This document shows, in pieces, positions 1 through 12,563 of a stretch of 64,000 nucleotides of DNA. Position 1 is the stretch's first letter, and each line of letters opens with the position of its first letter. A model generated the notes under the pieces. The model did no database searches and had not been told where the DNA came from. It was given only the letters and a program-made list of their open reading frames with translations. The translations under genes were made by a program, and so were the position numbers. Origin of the DNA: Gonatopus flavifemur (taxonomy: Eukaryota > Arthropoda > Insecta > Hymenoptera > Dryinidae); the NCBI GenBank assembly GCA_018340375.1, contig JAFFJZ010000013.1, positions 5,682,501-5,746,500 on the forward strand. Direction: 5' to 3'.

Positions 1-300
1 GATGTTTAGAAGTATGAAGGTGTACTTATGTGCCAATGTGTTGGCAAAATTACCGCCTTTATAACCAATCCTCGCACCAATTTTTTTTTCTTCTTGATTT
101 TTTACGCACAACTATTTGCTGCGTATCCACTGGAAATTTCATGGAGAGAAAACTCCATTGATCATAGAATGCTTATGATAAAAAGGCAAAAAACTAATAA
201 AAAAAACTCTGCTAATGGGACATGGCTTCCTCGTTTGCAAAACTCCTCAAGAACTCTTTCAGAATATAGAGAGAACTTATACGGAACCACTATCAAACCA

Positions 301-1250
301 TAACTGAAACGTGGCATAAATTTCATTGCAATCGGATAACAGGGAGCGAAGATATGCGCGATTGCAAAATCACAGTTTTCGATAACACATTTCCTCTCCC
401 CCTCCCGTTCTTCTGTAAGGATCTAGTTGAAACTTACATGAAACCATCTTCGACACTGCATAAAACTGGTCGAAATTCCATGACGATCGGATGATAGGAA
501 CGGACATATCCGCATGCACGGAGAAAAACGGATGGGAAATGTGTAGCAGGGTTTACCATAATAATGGCAGTTTTGGGACACATGAGCATTTATGTGCAGT
601 CCTCTTGTGATTATGGTAATCCATACCTCATTTTGGTGAAAATAACTTTGCATCTGACACATATTACTATAAGTTTAAGAAAAATTACTACGAATTAAAG
701 GCGAAATGTTCATAAATGCCCATGTGTCCCAAAACTGCTATTATTATGGGAATCTCTGCTACAAATTTTTCTCCGTGTGATAACGATATTTACAAAATTT
801 TCAAAATTCGTTTCGAAGTTAAATACTCACCTTTTTCTTCCCTCACTTCCGATTCACCTGAAATTAATATCATACAAATAACACCTCGTGAACTGAATAT
901 TCTCAGAGTTCCACGGCATTCGGATCATACGAACATAGAAAAGGCACGCGTTCAAAATATTGTCAAAAAATGCAGATCATAAAAGGAAATTTCTAAAGTT
1001 TCCAACCAATTGGGATGAAACTTATTTGGGATGACTATCGAATCATAACTAGAACCTGATATAAGTTTTATTGGAATCGGATAATAGGGAGCGGAGATAT
1101 GCGCGGGCGCGAAATCACGGTTTTTGATAATATTTTTCTTCCCCCTTCTATTTTTCAGTGAGAATCAGGTTGAAACTCATACGACACCATTATCGACTCC
1201 GCACGTAACCGTGGTAAAAGTTTCATAATGATCGGATAGATAGAGCCGGA
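301..1250. repeat. Diverged direct repeat pair (301-500 and 1046-1236)
   Basis: Two stretches of about 190 bp share the same order of phrases: a run containing atcggataa, an agggagcg..gatatgcgcg run, an AAATCAC block, a C/T-rich tract, GTTGAAACT and ATGATCGGAT. They lie in direct orientation on either side of the MITE at 517-777 and are clearly diverged. They look like old copies of one interspersed or tandem repeat in the intron upstream of the ASCC3-like exon at 1671. No coding potential is seen. Confidence 0.55.
517..777. mobile_element. MITE with CACGGAGAAAA terminal inverted repeats (copy A)
   Basis: The left end CACGGAGAAAAA and the right end TTTTTCTCCGTG are inverted copies. The inverted similarity runs about 70 bp inward, including a shared GCAGTTTTGGGACACATG block. 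The dinucleotide TG flanks both ends (515-516 and 778-779), consistent with a 2-bp target duplication. No ORF is present. It belongs to the same family as the elements at 2330-2595 and 28456-28760. Confidence 0.75.
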
Positions 1251-1670
1251 GTTTCGTAAGTACGCTTGTACGTACGTACAGACAGACACCCTACAGACGG
1301 ACACGAAACCAGAGTTGCTCCCTGAGTTTTGAGAAGCATTTTGGTGTAAGAAATTTTCGTTTTGGAGACAAAAATTTTTCGGTCCCCCGAAACTATCACT
1401 AAGCTTCCTTTTAACGAGGAAGCAACTCTATCCCTGACATAAAAGTGATTTGAGCAGCCTTTAAAGATCGTTTGCAAAATCTGGACAAAGTTGAAGGTTC
1501 ATCTTTAAGGAGGAGGAACATATTATTGCATGAGGATGCCCGAAATCGAAAAAAAAATGTGTTCTTGACCACCGTATTATGTGATCTATGAAAAACTTAG
1601 AATAAACTTTGAGTCAATTATTTCCAGCTCTTTACACCATCTGAAGTAACTAATAACTAATTAATTCTAG

Positions 1671-4600
1671 ATACATGGAGTCATCAAAGAGTTGCCTGTA
1701 ATGTGTGTAGATCTAACTTTGGAAGGCTCTTGGGCAGACGGTTCAATAGAAAAACATGTTACTTTACAACCTAATTCCAACCATCATATAGAAATATATG
1801 CTGATCAAGATTACACGCTAGTGATTGGAATGAGAAGAAGGAATCGTTCGAAAGATTTGAAAGCTCATTGCCCGATGTATCATAAAGGAAAAGATGAGGG
1901 TTGGTTTTTAATTTTGGGCGACGTTTCGCAGAGAGAATTATTGGCCTTGAAAAGAGCGACTGGGATAAATGATAGACGAAAAACGCATCAATTACAGTTT
2001 CAAACACCAGCCTCTCTAGGTAAAGTATTTCTTTCAAAAAATTTGAATCAACCTACATGGATAACATTTCATAAGATACTTGAGTTGAAAACTGAATGTA
2101 TTAAAGACATTTCAAACCGGTGAATTCATTATCCTTTAGAGGACCGCCACCGTCACTTGAGTCGCGGAGTAGAAAAAGTTGCATTCATATGATATGAAAT
2201 ACTTTTTTTTTATTACTTCCCACTGAAATTATGACCATTCAAATCCCGCCCATCTAAAGGTTAATAACATAAGCATTGTGTAAAACCTTACATGAAATGT
2301 TTTTTAAACAACATTCAATTTCATTGTTGCACTGAGAAAACAGATATCTTGAAAAATACCATAATTTATGGATTTTCAGCGCTGGTCTGACCCGAGTCGG
2401 AATATTCACTTGCATGAATCTCTAAAAGTACCATAATTTCTTGGACTTTTTGAAATAAGTATGGTACCTTCCGTATAAAAGTCCAAGACATTATGGTACT
2501 TTTAGAGGTTTTTTCAGGTAAATATTTAGACTTGGTCAGACCAGCGCAGAAAATCCATAAATTATGGTACTTTTTAAGATACCTTTTTCTCCGTGTGCAA
2601 AAAATTAAGTTCGCATTGTTGAAACTTTTAAACAAACGAAATCCAGTGGAATATTATCCAATTTAGTTTTTATAGTCACGAGGATAAACGAAAATTTATC
2701 ATCATCTGTGTTCAAAATTTGACATAATTTAAATTTGTAAAATCAACTGAACAAGTCTGGAATCATTTGAATCTGTATACATTTTTTACGTAAATGATTT
2801 TCAATTCAAATACTGAAATCATGTAATCACTTTGATTATGATAAGCTGCTGGATCAAATTTACTGGATTTTCTGTTTGTTTGATGGTCTCTTTGAAAAAT
2901 TTGAAGGTTACCTCTTCAAGGAAGCCGCGTATAATACGGTGCATCCAATATATATATATACAATAGTCGGTTGAAGAAAAAAGAGACGAAATATCCACAT
3001 TTGGTAATTCGATGCATTGTCCACGCATATCGTTGAAGTTCCACTTCTTGGGACGAATTTTTAATTCAACAACACATTGATGTACATATATTTTTTTATT
3101 TTCCTAATAACATGTCTAATCTTCATTCTCCTTCACGAGACTTGATTTTGAAACATTCTCATAGATTCCGTATTTTGTGGAGGTTTGAATTGTTTATCGG
3201 AACAGCTTTATAAATAAATATAAAAATACTACCTTAGCGGAAATGATCTCATAATTCTTCATAATTTCTCATAAAAGTCCCAATCTCTTCCGAAATTCCA
3301 TAATTTCTCTAAGAATTGGGACTTTTGCGAGGAATTACAAGAAAATCATGAGATCATTTTCGCTAGGATGAAACATACATGCTCTTACTTTTTCTGAATG
3401 TACTCAAACCTCGCAATAAGGGTGAACCCTCTCTCTCTCTCCCTTCATGAAATGGCGGCAACCGTTCGAATGAGAAAGGAGAGCTGTGTCATCGCGAGGT
3501 TAAAGTGTAATGTTTAACCAGCATTTGTTGTTTTAAAAAATTGGACCTTGAAGCATTGCCATCAATTTTGTATTAGATTTCATCATATCATATTATAAAT
3601 ATCTCTCTATAAATGATTAAAACTTCAACGGCACCGATTCCGAATCAAATTTCTACGTATTCAACTTTGAGATAGTTTTTATCGACGGTGCAGACTTCAG
3701 CGATGTGACGTATACCGGGCCTTTAACGTTTTCTGACTAAAATTCATATACCAAACAAACACTTGGCAAAAGTTTCTATCGAATTGTATATTTTTATCGC
3801 TGTTGTGTCTATGAAAAATGTGATCATAGAATCTACAAAACCGACAGGTTAACTTCCTTGAAAGTGAGGATTGAAAACTTTGAGTAATGGGTTAAACCAA
3901 ATCAACTGTGACATTAAATTTTCTTACATCCTTAAAATACAAAAATCAGTCCATGAATACATTGTTTGCTTTCAAACTACATAACAATTCGACCAAATTT
4001 CTCAAAATTCCTATTTGTTATTCGTTTTTTCTTTATAATTGAAAATTACAGCAGAATTTTCTAAAAGAAGAAAAATAGTAACTCGGAACAGTTTTGCAAT
4101 AATTTGATGAAATTTCCATGAACAGTATAAAAATGTATGTTGCATTCGATAAACCGAATCGTGAAATGAGTCGTGAATCAAATGTCCAGTGTTCCCTACG
4201 CTTTGGGTTCCTGAAAATTGTTTTCCAGGACCTCAAAGCGTAGAGAATACTGTACGTTTTTTATGAATTTCATTGCAATTGCGTATGCAGAGAGCAGTGC
4301 GAATTCGAATTGTGTATAAAATTGTTATTAAAAATGGGTTATTTTTAAAGTATCATTTCACGATTCGGTTTATCGAATTCAACATACATTTTTATATTGT
4401 TTATAGAAATTTCATCAAATTATTGCGAACCTGTTCCGAGTTATCAATTGTTTTATTTCAAATATGTAGGAAAACTCAGTGTCACAGTTGACGTGGGTTG
4501 ACTCTAATCACACCTGAATGTTTACGAGTTTGAATGCGTAGTTTCGTTCACATTACTAACAATTGAGTTCATTACTTTCACAACTGTATTGAATATCATC

Positions 4601-4729
4601 TCATATGTATAATTTCTTTTTTCAATTCAAGGACCGATCAGGTTGACGTTTTATTTATTGTCAGATTGTTATATGGGACTGGATCAGCAGTATAACATTC
4701 ATCTTCATGTAGTGAACGAAGATTTATAG
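1671..4729 (+). CDS. ASCC3: 3' end of ASCC3-like helicase gene (exons 1671-2019 and 4632-4729)
   Basis: This is the last part of a gene for the large Ski2-like DNA/RNA helicase of the ASC-1 complex, which acts in DNA alkylation repair and in splitting collided ribosomes. The visible protein is the C-terminal Sec63-type domain, with GSWADG, YADQDYTLVIGM, KDEGWFLILGDV and ELLALKRATG, and then LSDCYMGLDQQYNI, a hallmark of the ASCC3/Brr2 C-terminus. The first exon follows TTAATTCTAG. It ends at CTCTCTAG before GTAAAG in phase 1. The final exon starts after ATTCAAG, restores the frame exactly and ends at TAG 4727-4729. Earlier exons lie left of the window. The 2.6-kb intron holds two MITEs and a fold-back element. 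Brr2 (SNRNP200) is the main alternative, but the GSWxD stretch and divergent spacing fit ASCC3 better. The family is known; the splice model is inferred from the sequence. Confidence 0.85.
2330..2595. mobile_element. MITE with CACNGAGAAAA terminal inverted repeats (copy B)
   Basis: This palindromic element lies inside the last ASCC3-like intron. The left arm starts CACTGAGAAAA and the right arm ends TTTTTCTCCGTG. The arms pair for about 115 bp, sharing TACCATAATTTATGG and a GGTCTGAC block. The flanking dinucleotide TG occurs at 2328-2329 and 2596-2597. It has no ORF. Same family as 517-777 and 28456-28760. Confidence 0.75.
3235..3365. mobile_element. Short palindromic MITE
   Basis: A 131-bp hairpin starts TAGCGGAAATGATCTCAT and ends with its near-perfect inverse, ATGAGATCATTTTCGCTA. 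The inverted similarity continues to the centre through AAAAGTCCCAAT and ATTGGGACTTTT. No clear target duplication is visible. It sits in the last ASCC3-like intron. Confidence 0.6.
3883..4511. mobile_element. Fold-back element in ASCC3-like intron
   Basis: Outer arms at about 3883-3930 and 4466-4511 share, in inverse orientation, GGGTT..CAACTGTGACA and TTTTCYTACAT. Inner arms at about 4077-4165 and 4355-4445 share 90 bp, including GAAACTCGGAACAG-like and CGATAAACCGAATCGTGAAA blocks. The centre carries a second short inverted pair around CTACGCTTTGGG and CCTCAAAGCGTAG. There is no coding capacity. It ends about 120 bp before the final ASCC3 exon. Confidence 0.6.
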
Positions 4730-5281
4730 TTATGCACAGAGAATTGATTCTGTTGTAAATTAAGGCTCATCAAATTTTGATATATTTTATCAACGCCCCA
4801 AGGTAATTCTTGTGATGAAATCTGGCACACTGAACTGTACATATGATTGAAAAGTTGAAAAACAAAATAATATAAACGCAATTATATTTTCCAATATAAT
4901 TTTATTATGCGAATAATAAAAAACAATGAATATGAATTCATTCCAGACCGTCCACTTTTTTTTTAGTTTCTCATCTTCCCTTCTCTTATTTCTTGATATG
5001 AACATAAATCTTATCAATTAAGCATATATATGTGCGAGAAAAAATGAAAATTTACGTTGAATCGCTCATCATAAATTCTATGGTACGTTTAAACAGATCC
5101 CACATTTTGAATACAATTTTTCACGTACACAGAATAATTGCAAATTTGCACCAGATTGAATTGGAATTAATATCCATACATATAACACCTACAGGGAATT
5201 ATGGAATATTCCTGGTGAAAATCAAATATATTGGGGAGGAGGGGGGTGCCAACCTTGAATTTTTTGATCTAACCGAACCTG

Positions 5282-5530
5282 GAGTGAACTTCGAATATAT
5301 TTTTCAAGTCAGACCGTATACGGAGAGCACGAGACGTCGCTGCGCGCTGTCTAAAAACAAGAACCTTCAACAAACATCGATACGCTTTGTGTAGACAGCG
5401 TGTGGGGACGCCTCGCGCGACCGACAGCCATGCCACGAACATTTGACGTGCGAGACATGCCCTAGTGATGTCTAAGCAGTGTTGAACGATGCGTACGCAG
5501 CGCTAGGCGATGTCTACGCAGTGTTGAGCC
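5282..5530. repeat. GC-rich interspersed repeat, interrupted by the hAT element
   Basis: This stretch shares phrases with 23878-24055: GAGAGCACGAGACGTCGCTGC versus GAGAGGACGAGACATTGCTAC, ACGCGCTG-type runs, ATGCCACRAACATTT and GAGACATGC. It is therefore a member of a dispersed, CpG-rich repeat family in otherwise AT-rich DNA. It served as the target for the hAT insertion and resumes after 9886. No recognisable protein is encoded. Confidence 0.45.
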
Positions 5531-8500
5531 CAGGGTTGCCAACCTGTTCGAGCATATACCCCCTAACTCGGTTTTCAATTCCCCCTAAAAAACCCCTAAA
5601 TCGATTTTTAATGCCCCTAAAAAAACCCCTTAACAGATTTTTTATTCGGGGTGTTTTTTTAGCTTCCACCGACTAAGGCTAGCTTCCCATGGACCGGCAT
5701 TTGTTCCGGCGTAATTACTTTAAGCCAGTTTACAATTTATTTCGGAGCGATCTACAAGAAATCTATTAACGACTGTGCATTGGTTCAATTTTCATTCCGG
5801 CTCGTGGGAGGTCAGCCTAAAGGAATGATTATTATACCAAATAAAGGAGAAGGGCACTGACAAAATCATATACCAGAATTAAGAATAATCCTCTAAAATA
5901 TGAGGCTAGTGCAAATTCCTCTCAGTTTTAGAGGATCGATGTGGGAGTTCTTCTAAATGACAGAAGAATTTCCACTTATATTAGGAGGAAGATATTATAG
6001 AGTGGATTCTAATTTTTAGAATATGATTTTTTGGGTGGGACTTAGAAGGATTAAGATAATTCAAATTATGATAGATAATTATAATAGATGTAAAAAAACG
6101 TATTTATTATAACTGCAAGTTATAAATGATATCAAAGTTCCATTTGAATTAAATGATTTAATTCCAAGATATTTTTGAATTATAAATTAGGTTTAGTTAA
6201 TAGATGAATATTAATTGATAATATGAATATTCATTTCAGAATTATTAATCCTCAAAAATTTCTAAAATTTCCTTCATATCAGCATTGTTATGAGTATTAT
6301 TTCTCACTTCTGTTTGTTTATGATCATACATATCGATGGTAAATAATTTGATCATATCTGCAGAAGGTTTGAAATTCACGCATGAACCATATTCGCGCTT
6401 CAGAGTGAACCTTGTCATCATAATATTTTGAAGTAATTCTATAGAAAGTCGATTCCGCAATTTATTTTTAATAATATTATAAATCGAAAAAGCTCGTTCA
6501 ACATTTGCATTTGAAATCGGTATCGTCAGTATTGCCATTGCAAATTTTGCTAAATTTGAAAATCGTTTATGCCCTGCGGAATCACAATCTTCAAATACTT
6601 CAGAATAAAATGTAACCGCATCGTTTGCATTAGTCCATGTTTTATTTTGAAGTTGTTGCCACTCTAAATCCACTTCGTTTTTATCACCGTATAGCTCAGT
6701 GCGCTGGAACTCTGCTAAAATATTTTTCAAACTTGGTTTTACCTGAGATAAAGCAATTTTAGGATGCAAGTCCGCCATCATTTTTAAAATACATAAATTA
6801 TCAGGTAATCGTTTTTGAATTTCTTCAGCAAGAACACATAGGAAGTTATGGCATCTGTGTTTAATATTTAGCAGTTCTGTTTCAGGAATTTGTGATGAGA
6901 AAGTATGGAAGTCGAACCCAAAATACATGGCCGCTGGATGTATTAAATGTGATTGGAAGTTGAAATCAACCAACTCGCTATCGCGTACTTTTTGTAGCTG
7001 AGATGGTACTACAATTCTTTGTAATAAATTTTTGTATGCCAAAAATAAGTCCTCAAATAATTTGGTGGGCTCAATATAGTCACTTTGAAACATTAAATTC
7101 AATTGTGTGATGGTCTTCAGTTCAGTTTTTAAAAAAATCAGCAGAGCTTTATATTGTGGTCTTATCAGAATCTCATATAGCTGTTCTGCCATAAAACACC
7201 TGTCTTCATGTTTGGCGATAGAAAAAAGTAATTTTAATTCGTCCCATTGCTGAATGATGGTGTTTATTGCTTCATATCGTGCCAACCAACGAGTACCAGA
7301 AAGGCCTTGAATTTTTTTTGGATTACGATTTCCATTGATGGTTTCATACAAATCTCTATACTTTTCCAACCGTTTTGGGCTATATGAAAACCAATTGTGG
7401 GTTTCTCTCACCAAAAATTCTAGTTGACGCGGCAATACATTCGACGCTTTCTCAGCACACAAGTGAAGCGAATGGCATACACACTTGACGGTGATTAGAT
7501 CGCTAATTTCATTTTTAAACAAAGAAGTGACTGAATTGTGTTTGCCCACCATCACATTCGCTCCATCGACTCCAATACCAACCATATTTTGAATTTTTAG
7601 TCCGTCTTGTTCCAATTGATTCTTTATTGCTTGATGCATACTCTTCGCATCAGCGTCAAATACTTTCAAAATTCTGTAGAACGTTGTAACCACTTCTTTT
7701 TTGCGTATAGAAAAGAATCTTAACATAATGCACAGTACTTTATCTGTTGAAGTGTCTGTGCTTTCATCTATAATTATTGAATAAGGACTATCCTGAACTT
7801 CTTTGATTAATTCTCTCAACATACACGGACCAAGTACATTTTTTATTAACATCGAACACTTCGTACGATGAAGTTTCAAATTGGGAAGTATTTGTGATGA
7901 GGGATCACATTGCGATAATACATCTATCAAATGGTCCACTGTTAGTGTAGCACTATGCTCTGCAATAAATGCAGCAATTTTCAACTCAGCAATCTTTGTT
8001 GCCTCTGATAAAGCTGGTTTGTATATTGAGGTGATTTGTTTCTGTGACTTGGCTGATTTCTCCAATGATACAGCTCTCTTATGTTTTTCAGTCACTGCGT
8101 GGGATAATAAATCTTTTTTATGGGCTTTCAGAGTCGCATGACAATATTTACATAATGCGGTAGCCTGATTGGTGGGATCAGGCGATAGCCAGTCTGAAAT
8201 AATAGAAAAAAAAAACAATAAGCTGTGAAAAGTTCACATTTATTTTATATTCCTATATATAAGGTAGCAAAAGCAAACATAAGAAAAATTCCAACACATA
8301 TTCAGAGAGCACAAGAGTTCGCTCAAAGAGATCCCGTTACGCGATTACCAATTCAATATGAATTTAATGATTCTAAATGAACTCCTGAGAAATAAGTTGA
8401 TGTTCACAAAGACCATCGAGGCTCCATAATGAATTCTTCAGGAATTTGATAGGTTTTTCATTCATTAAATTCATTGAATTCAAATTGATCAAAGTGATGG

Positions 8501-9878
8501 ATTGCGGATTAATACATGACGGAAAATTTTTGGATTACATGCACGTGTTAAAAAATTATGAAATACTTTATATAAAATGCGTGATAATTATGTCACTCTC
8601 TTTTTACATGGGATTTGAGGCAAAAGCAACGAATGGTATATACATATAGCAATGTAATTTCCCAAACCTCATGACAACCACAGACATGCTATACAATCAT
8701 AGGACAAACTGTTGTACAGTGAGTAGATCTGAACTGTAAAAACCAGTAAAAAGGCAAATTGATCGGATACAAAAACACGCAACCAAACAGTTTGATTGTT
8801 TTTGTTTACATCCACTATGGACGGTTTTCAACTATTCGAAGTGAAGGTTTTCTTCATCGCAACATGTCACTAATTAACATCCATTATAAAAGAATATATC
8901 CAGAATTATTATATAATTTTCATCAACAGAATCAGAATATTTCTTCACGGTTCAGATCTACCTACTATACATCTAAAGTACAGCAGATTGATGTGCAAAA
9001 ACCATGCGTAAAAGTTTATCACCATCAATCATAACCTCAATTACCTTTTTGAGGTAAAGTTGTGATTGTAGTCTGTTGAATTGTTTTATTTGAAGAATAT
9101 CCTGTGTACACAAAACTTGTGAATTGAAGAAATATCGAGTATTACTCATTTAATCAATAGGAAAAATATTTTTACAAACCTTTGAGTTGAGGGTCAGTCT
9201 CCCACGCTTTGGTATATTTTTGTAAATAGATTTTATTTTTTTCTTTTGGCATCTTTGATCTATACACGTATATCAATGGATCGATGACATACACGGTACA
9301 CTAAGTAAAAGTTTTCTCATTTAAAAATCCATATAATATATTATTTTCAAACGAAATCAAGAATTGTTTCAATTATCTAATCATGCCTTCTATGGGAATC
9401 GTAGAGAATCTGTCGGTTTGTGTTTGACGAACGAAAGAGGGTAATACCTTTGTTGGCCAGAAACGGCAGAAACCATTGAATTCAATACATAGTGGAGTGA
9501 GCGCGGCAATGAAATCGCGTTTGATGAGAGAGAGGTGCGAGTGTACTTGTGTCTTTGTTTATTCCATCAAAACGACGAGATAGACGATCGATTGGAAGTG
9601 TTTTTCACTGTGTACAAAAGATTTTTAATTCACCTATTGGAGCAATTGAGATATCACGAGATCATCGTAAAATAAGTTGATAGCCAACAGTATTTACAAT
9701 TTGAAAATTTCAAATGAAAAAATCAAAAACGCTCAATTTTTCTTTGCCCCAAAATCCCCCATAAGGAAAAATTCTCCCCCTAAAAAAAACCCCTGACAAA
9801 CCCAACCCCCCAAAAAAACCCCTGAGCACATGATTTCCCCCCAAATCTAGGGGGAAAACCCCCAAGTTGGCAACCCTG
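5531..9878 (-). mobile_element. Complete hAT transposon with 8-bp target duplication
   Basis: The 4348-bp element begins CAGGGTTGCCAACCTG and ends CAAGTTGGCAACCCTG. It is flanked by a perfect 8-bp duplication GTTGAGCC at 5523-5530 and 9879-9886. Terminal CAGGG and an 8-bp TSD are hAT hallmarks. Both subterminal regions are rich in CCCCCTAAAA-type runs. Inside lies one uninterrupted transposase gene on the minus strand with a single intron. Perfect TSDs and an open reading frame suggest a fairly recent insertion. Confidence 0.93.
6245..9252 (-). CDS. hAT transposase, BED-finger type (exons 9252-9180 and 8193-6245)
   Basis: The enzyme cuts and pastes the surrounding hAT element. The long exon starts after a polypyrimidine tract and TTTCAG, so the codons upstream of position 8193 in the same frame are intron. 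A 73-nt first exon (ATG at 9252) ends CTCAAAG before GTTTGT. Joining them in phase gives a protein of about 673 residues with a BED-like zinc finger (C-x2-C then H-x4-H) straight after the junction. The IIIDESTDTSTDK motif of the RNase-H-like core follows, and near the end NANVERAFSIYNIIKNKLRNRL, the hAT dimerisation region. There is no internal stop. Relatives are the ZBED/ZMYM6-like hAT proteins. The family call is strong; the splice model is inferred but fits both consensus sites and the usual N-terminus. Confidence 0.9.
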
Positions 9879-9949
9879 GTTGAGCCATGGATCATTAGTT
9901 GATACATTTTTCCCTCCGTGAATTCAATGTGTTGAATTATTATATGTTG

Positions 9950-10340
9950 AAAAAAAATTCGGATAAAAGAAAATAATTTATGCATAAATTAGAAATAAAT
10001 ATCCATGTATAAATTATTGATAGATTATGTATGCTCATTTCCATAAGAAAATCATACATGAAACATAAATAAATTATACATAATGAATTATGCATAAATC
10101 ATGTATAAATTATACATGAATAATACATGAATTCTATTGAAAACATGAATACATGAATGATGAAAAAATGTTTCTACTATTATAATGAAAATTGTTACTC
10201 AATGGTAAATTCGAATAGTAATTCACAAATAATGTTATCTAATTCTTATCCAAACCCATACGTATTCCGAAGTAAAAAATTGTATATAATTATATATTTT
10301 ACATAGAATCAGATAAGAAACATGGCTCTATAGAATTATA
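9950..10340. repeat. AT-rich degenerate short repeats
   Basis: Variants of ATAAATTATACATGAAT recur through this stretch with no ORF. Similar text flanks the Pao element on both sides (about 14985-15200 and 21760-21870). It is simple-sequence-like DNA of unknown origin. Confidence 0.5.
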
Positions 10341-10419
10341 TAAATTTATATAGAATTCTGAAGGGTCATTTTTTTAATGTGATCTATATAATTAAATATA
10401 ATTTCTCCACTCGGGTTAA

Positions 10420-12560
10420 CATGGTGGATTTGTTTAGGGGTCGTACTGATTGATTTTGAGGGAGTCAAAAAAATGGAGTGGAAATAGATGGAAACATCAT
10501 TTGATGTGCGAAAATATATTGTGATGGGTAACTCCTATACCCATACACAAAGGCGCAAGGATTGTTGAGCGCTTCCACGATCCCCGTCGTGGATATTTAT
10601 AAGGAGCCGTGTGATCTGAAATATATTGGAAAGAAACAAGTAATTTGTTCACGATAGTCTGGAAGGGCTCAAGGGGCGAAGGGAAGCTCAGGGAGAGTGG
10701 GTGGGTTAATTTTAATTAATCAAGATCACTTAAACTCAACAAGTGAGGTTAACCACGTGCAATGAGCACGTACATATATCTTATAAAAAAAAATGAAAAT
10801 GTATACACTATCGGTGCAACTTGGTCGCTATATACAAACAAGTAAATTGTTCTCGGGTAAACAAAATAATAATAGGGAACACGTTGAAATCAATCTACTA
10901 CGGGAGGACACGAGCGTCAAGGGAGAAACCATACGGACTTTGCCGTTTACATTAGCCAAAGAAAGGGAGAACTCAGGGAAACCGCGACCATGTAATTATA
11001 CCCGGAGGAGGGCTGAATCAACCGAAGGGGATGAATCGAGGGTGTAAACATGAAGGGTGAAGGGGAATTCAAGAGAGAGAACACGTGGAGGAGGCCACGA
11101 GAAAGGAACGTTCTCACCATGAACAACACTAAATTTCACCGCACCAGCACCTTCACACTGGAGAAAACACCTTGGCGGATGCGTTTCACTGTTAATGATC
11201 CAAAAACCGAGCCCCGATGGCACCCCACACTCACCATATCCAAAACTTTTCCAACTCGAATTTCTCCGTGAACTTTGCTGTCGCTTAGTTACACAAGAAG
11301 TGACAGGTAAGATGGCCACTTCCTCCTTCTTCACCGACGGGCGAATTCGTAAAGTGACCCACGGAACCCCGTCGGTGACCTTCCGTTAGAGCTCACCTCT
11401 TGAGCTTGTTCCATGGGTTTTGGTGGTGGGGGTCTCCAAATAATCGTTGGGTGAGTGTGTATATGTGTGGGACGGGGGTTCTCCGGGGTGGGTGTTTCTA
11501 TCCTTTTTCAATTCCTTGGTTTTTTCTGAGTGAGGGTGACGGGTAGTGTCTGGGTCCGTGTTGTCTCTCTCACTCCTTCCTTCCTCTCTTCTAAAGGCAT
11601 GATGAGTGGCTAGGCGGCGCATATGGCTCGCTTCTTCCTCCCAGGTCGGCAGCTTAGGCGGGAGGGCGATAGAGAGTGTTCCATCTTTCTCTGTTGGTCG
11701 GCCTGTGGGTGAGAGAAGGTGGACTCCGGTGGTTGGTGGATCGTCCTTCGGTGATGAGGGACCGCCGTGTCATCTCGTGGCAGATGGCGTTGCCTCCTCG
11801 GGGCGAGGAACCTCAACAAATTATAAAAGGGCAGGGATTAGAGGATAGGAATAGCGAAGGAAGGGAAATGTGTTCCCGATTCTCGTGTGAGCGAGCGACA
11901 GCTGCGTTCTCTCACGCGAGCCAATGTTTTCTCAAGTTCCACGATTACTTTCCGTAGGTGTCGCGCGTGGTGCCATCTCGCGACCCTTTTTGTGACGATG
12001 TATCATGTCACAATATATTTTTCAATGATGTGACACAATACATATGTACAAATAATATCGTACGAATGTACATAACATTTAATGCGAAATCAAAAATGCT
12101 TAATATATGTGGATATGCAGTGCCATACACACATAGTTGTTATGTATGTGTGTTGTTTGCCGTTATCTATGTATGTTCAGTGATATATACTTGACAAACA
12201 ATGGTGATGATTACCCTCTTCGGTATGAAAAAAAATCGATGAAAAAACCGTCACTGTTTGTGGTCTTGATCGTCACTATCATTTTATACGGTCGAATTCC
12301 GGGCCATCCAGAAGTTCTTCATCGGGGACAAATAATATGATACAAACCATTGCACCCAAAAAGAAATTCTTGATATTTTGTATTGAAAATTCTCGATCAA
12401 ATTATTGGAATTTCACTTGGTGTACATTCACCGGAATTTTACGAGACAAAGATATTAAATTTCTAGAAAAAATAGGGATTTTCCCTCAATATTTTCAAAT
12501 AGGGAATAGGAAGTTTTCTGCATTTTTCCCATCAACCTCAATATTTTCTAGCACGTGTCC
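10420..12560. other. Unassigned, partly GC-rich region
   Basis: No recognisable gene is seen. The 10.8-11.95 kb part is richer in G and C than its surroundings, and only short overlapping reading frames without known domains run through it. Its purine-rich texture resembles the LTR-like blocks near 27.0-28.2 kb and 43.6-44.7 kb, so it may be a retroelement LTR or leader remnant. I cannot define ends. Confidence 0.3.
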
Positions 12561-12563
12561 TGG

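Noticed and set aside
5032..5394. 120-codon frame as a host exon
   Set aside because: It has no recognisable domain or splice-site support, and its second half overlaps the interspersed repeat at 5282-5530.
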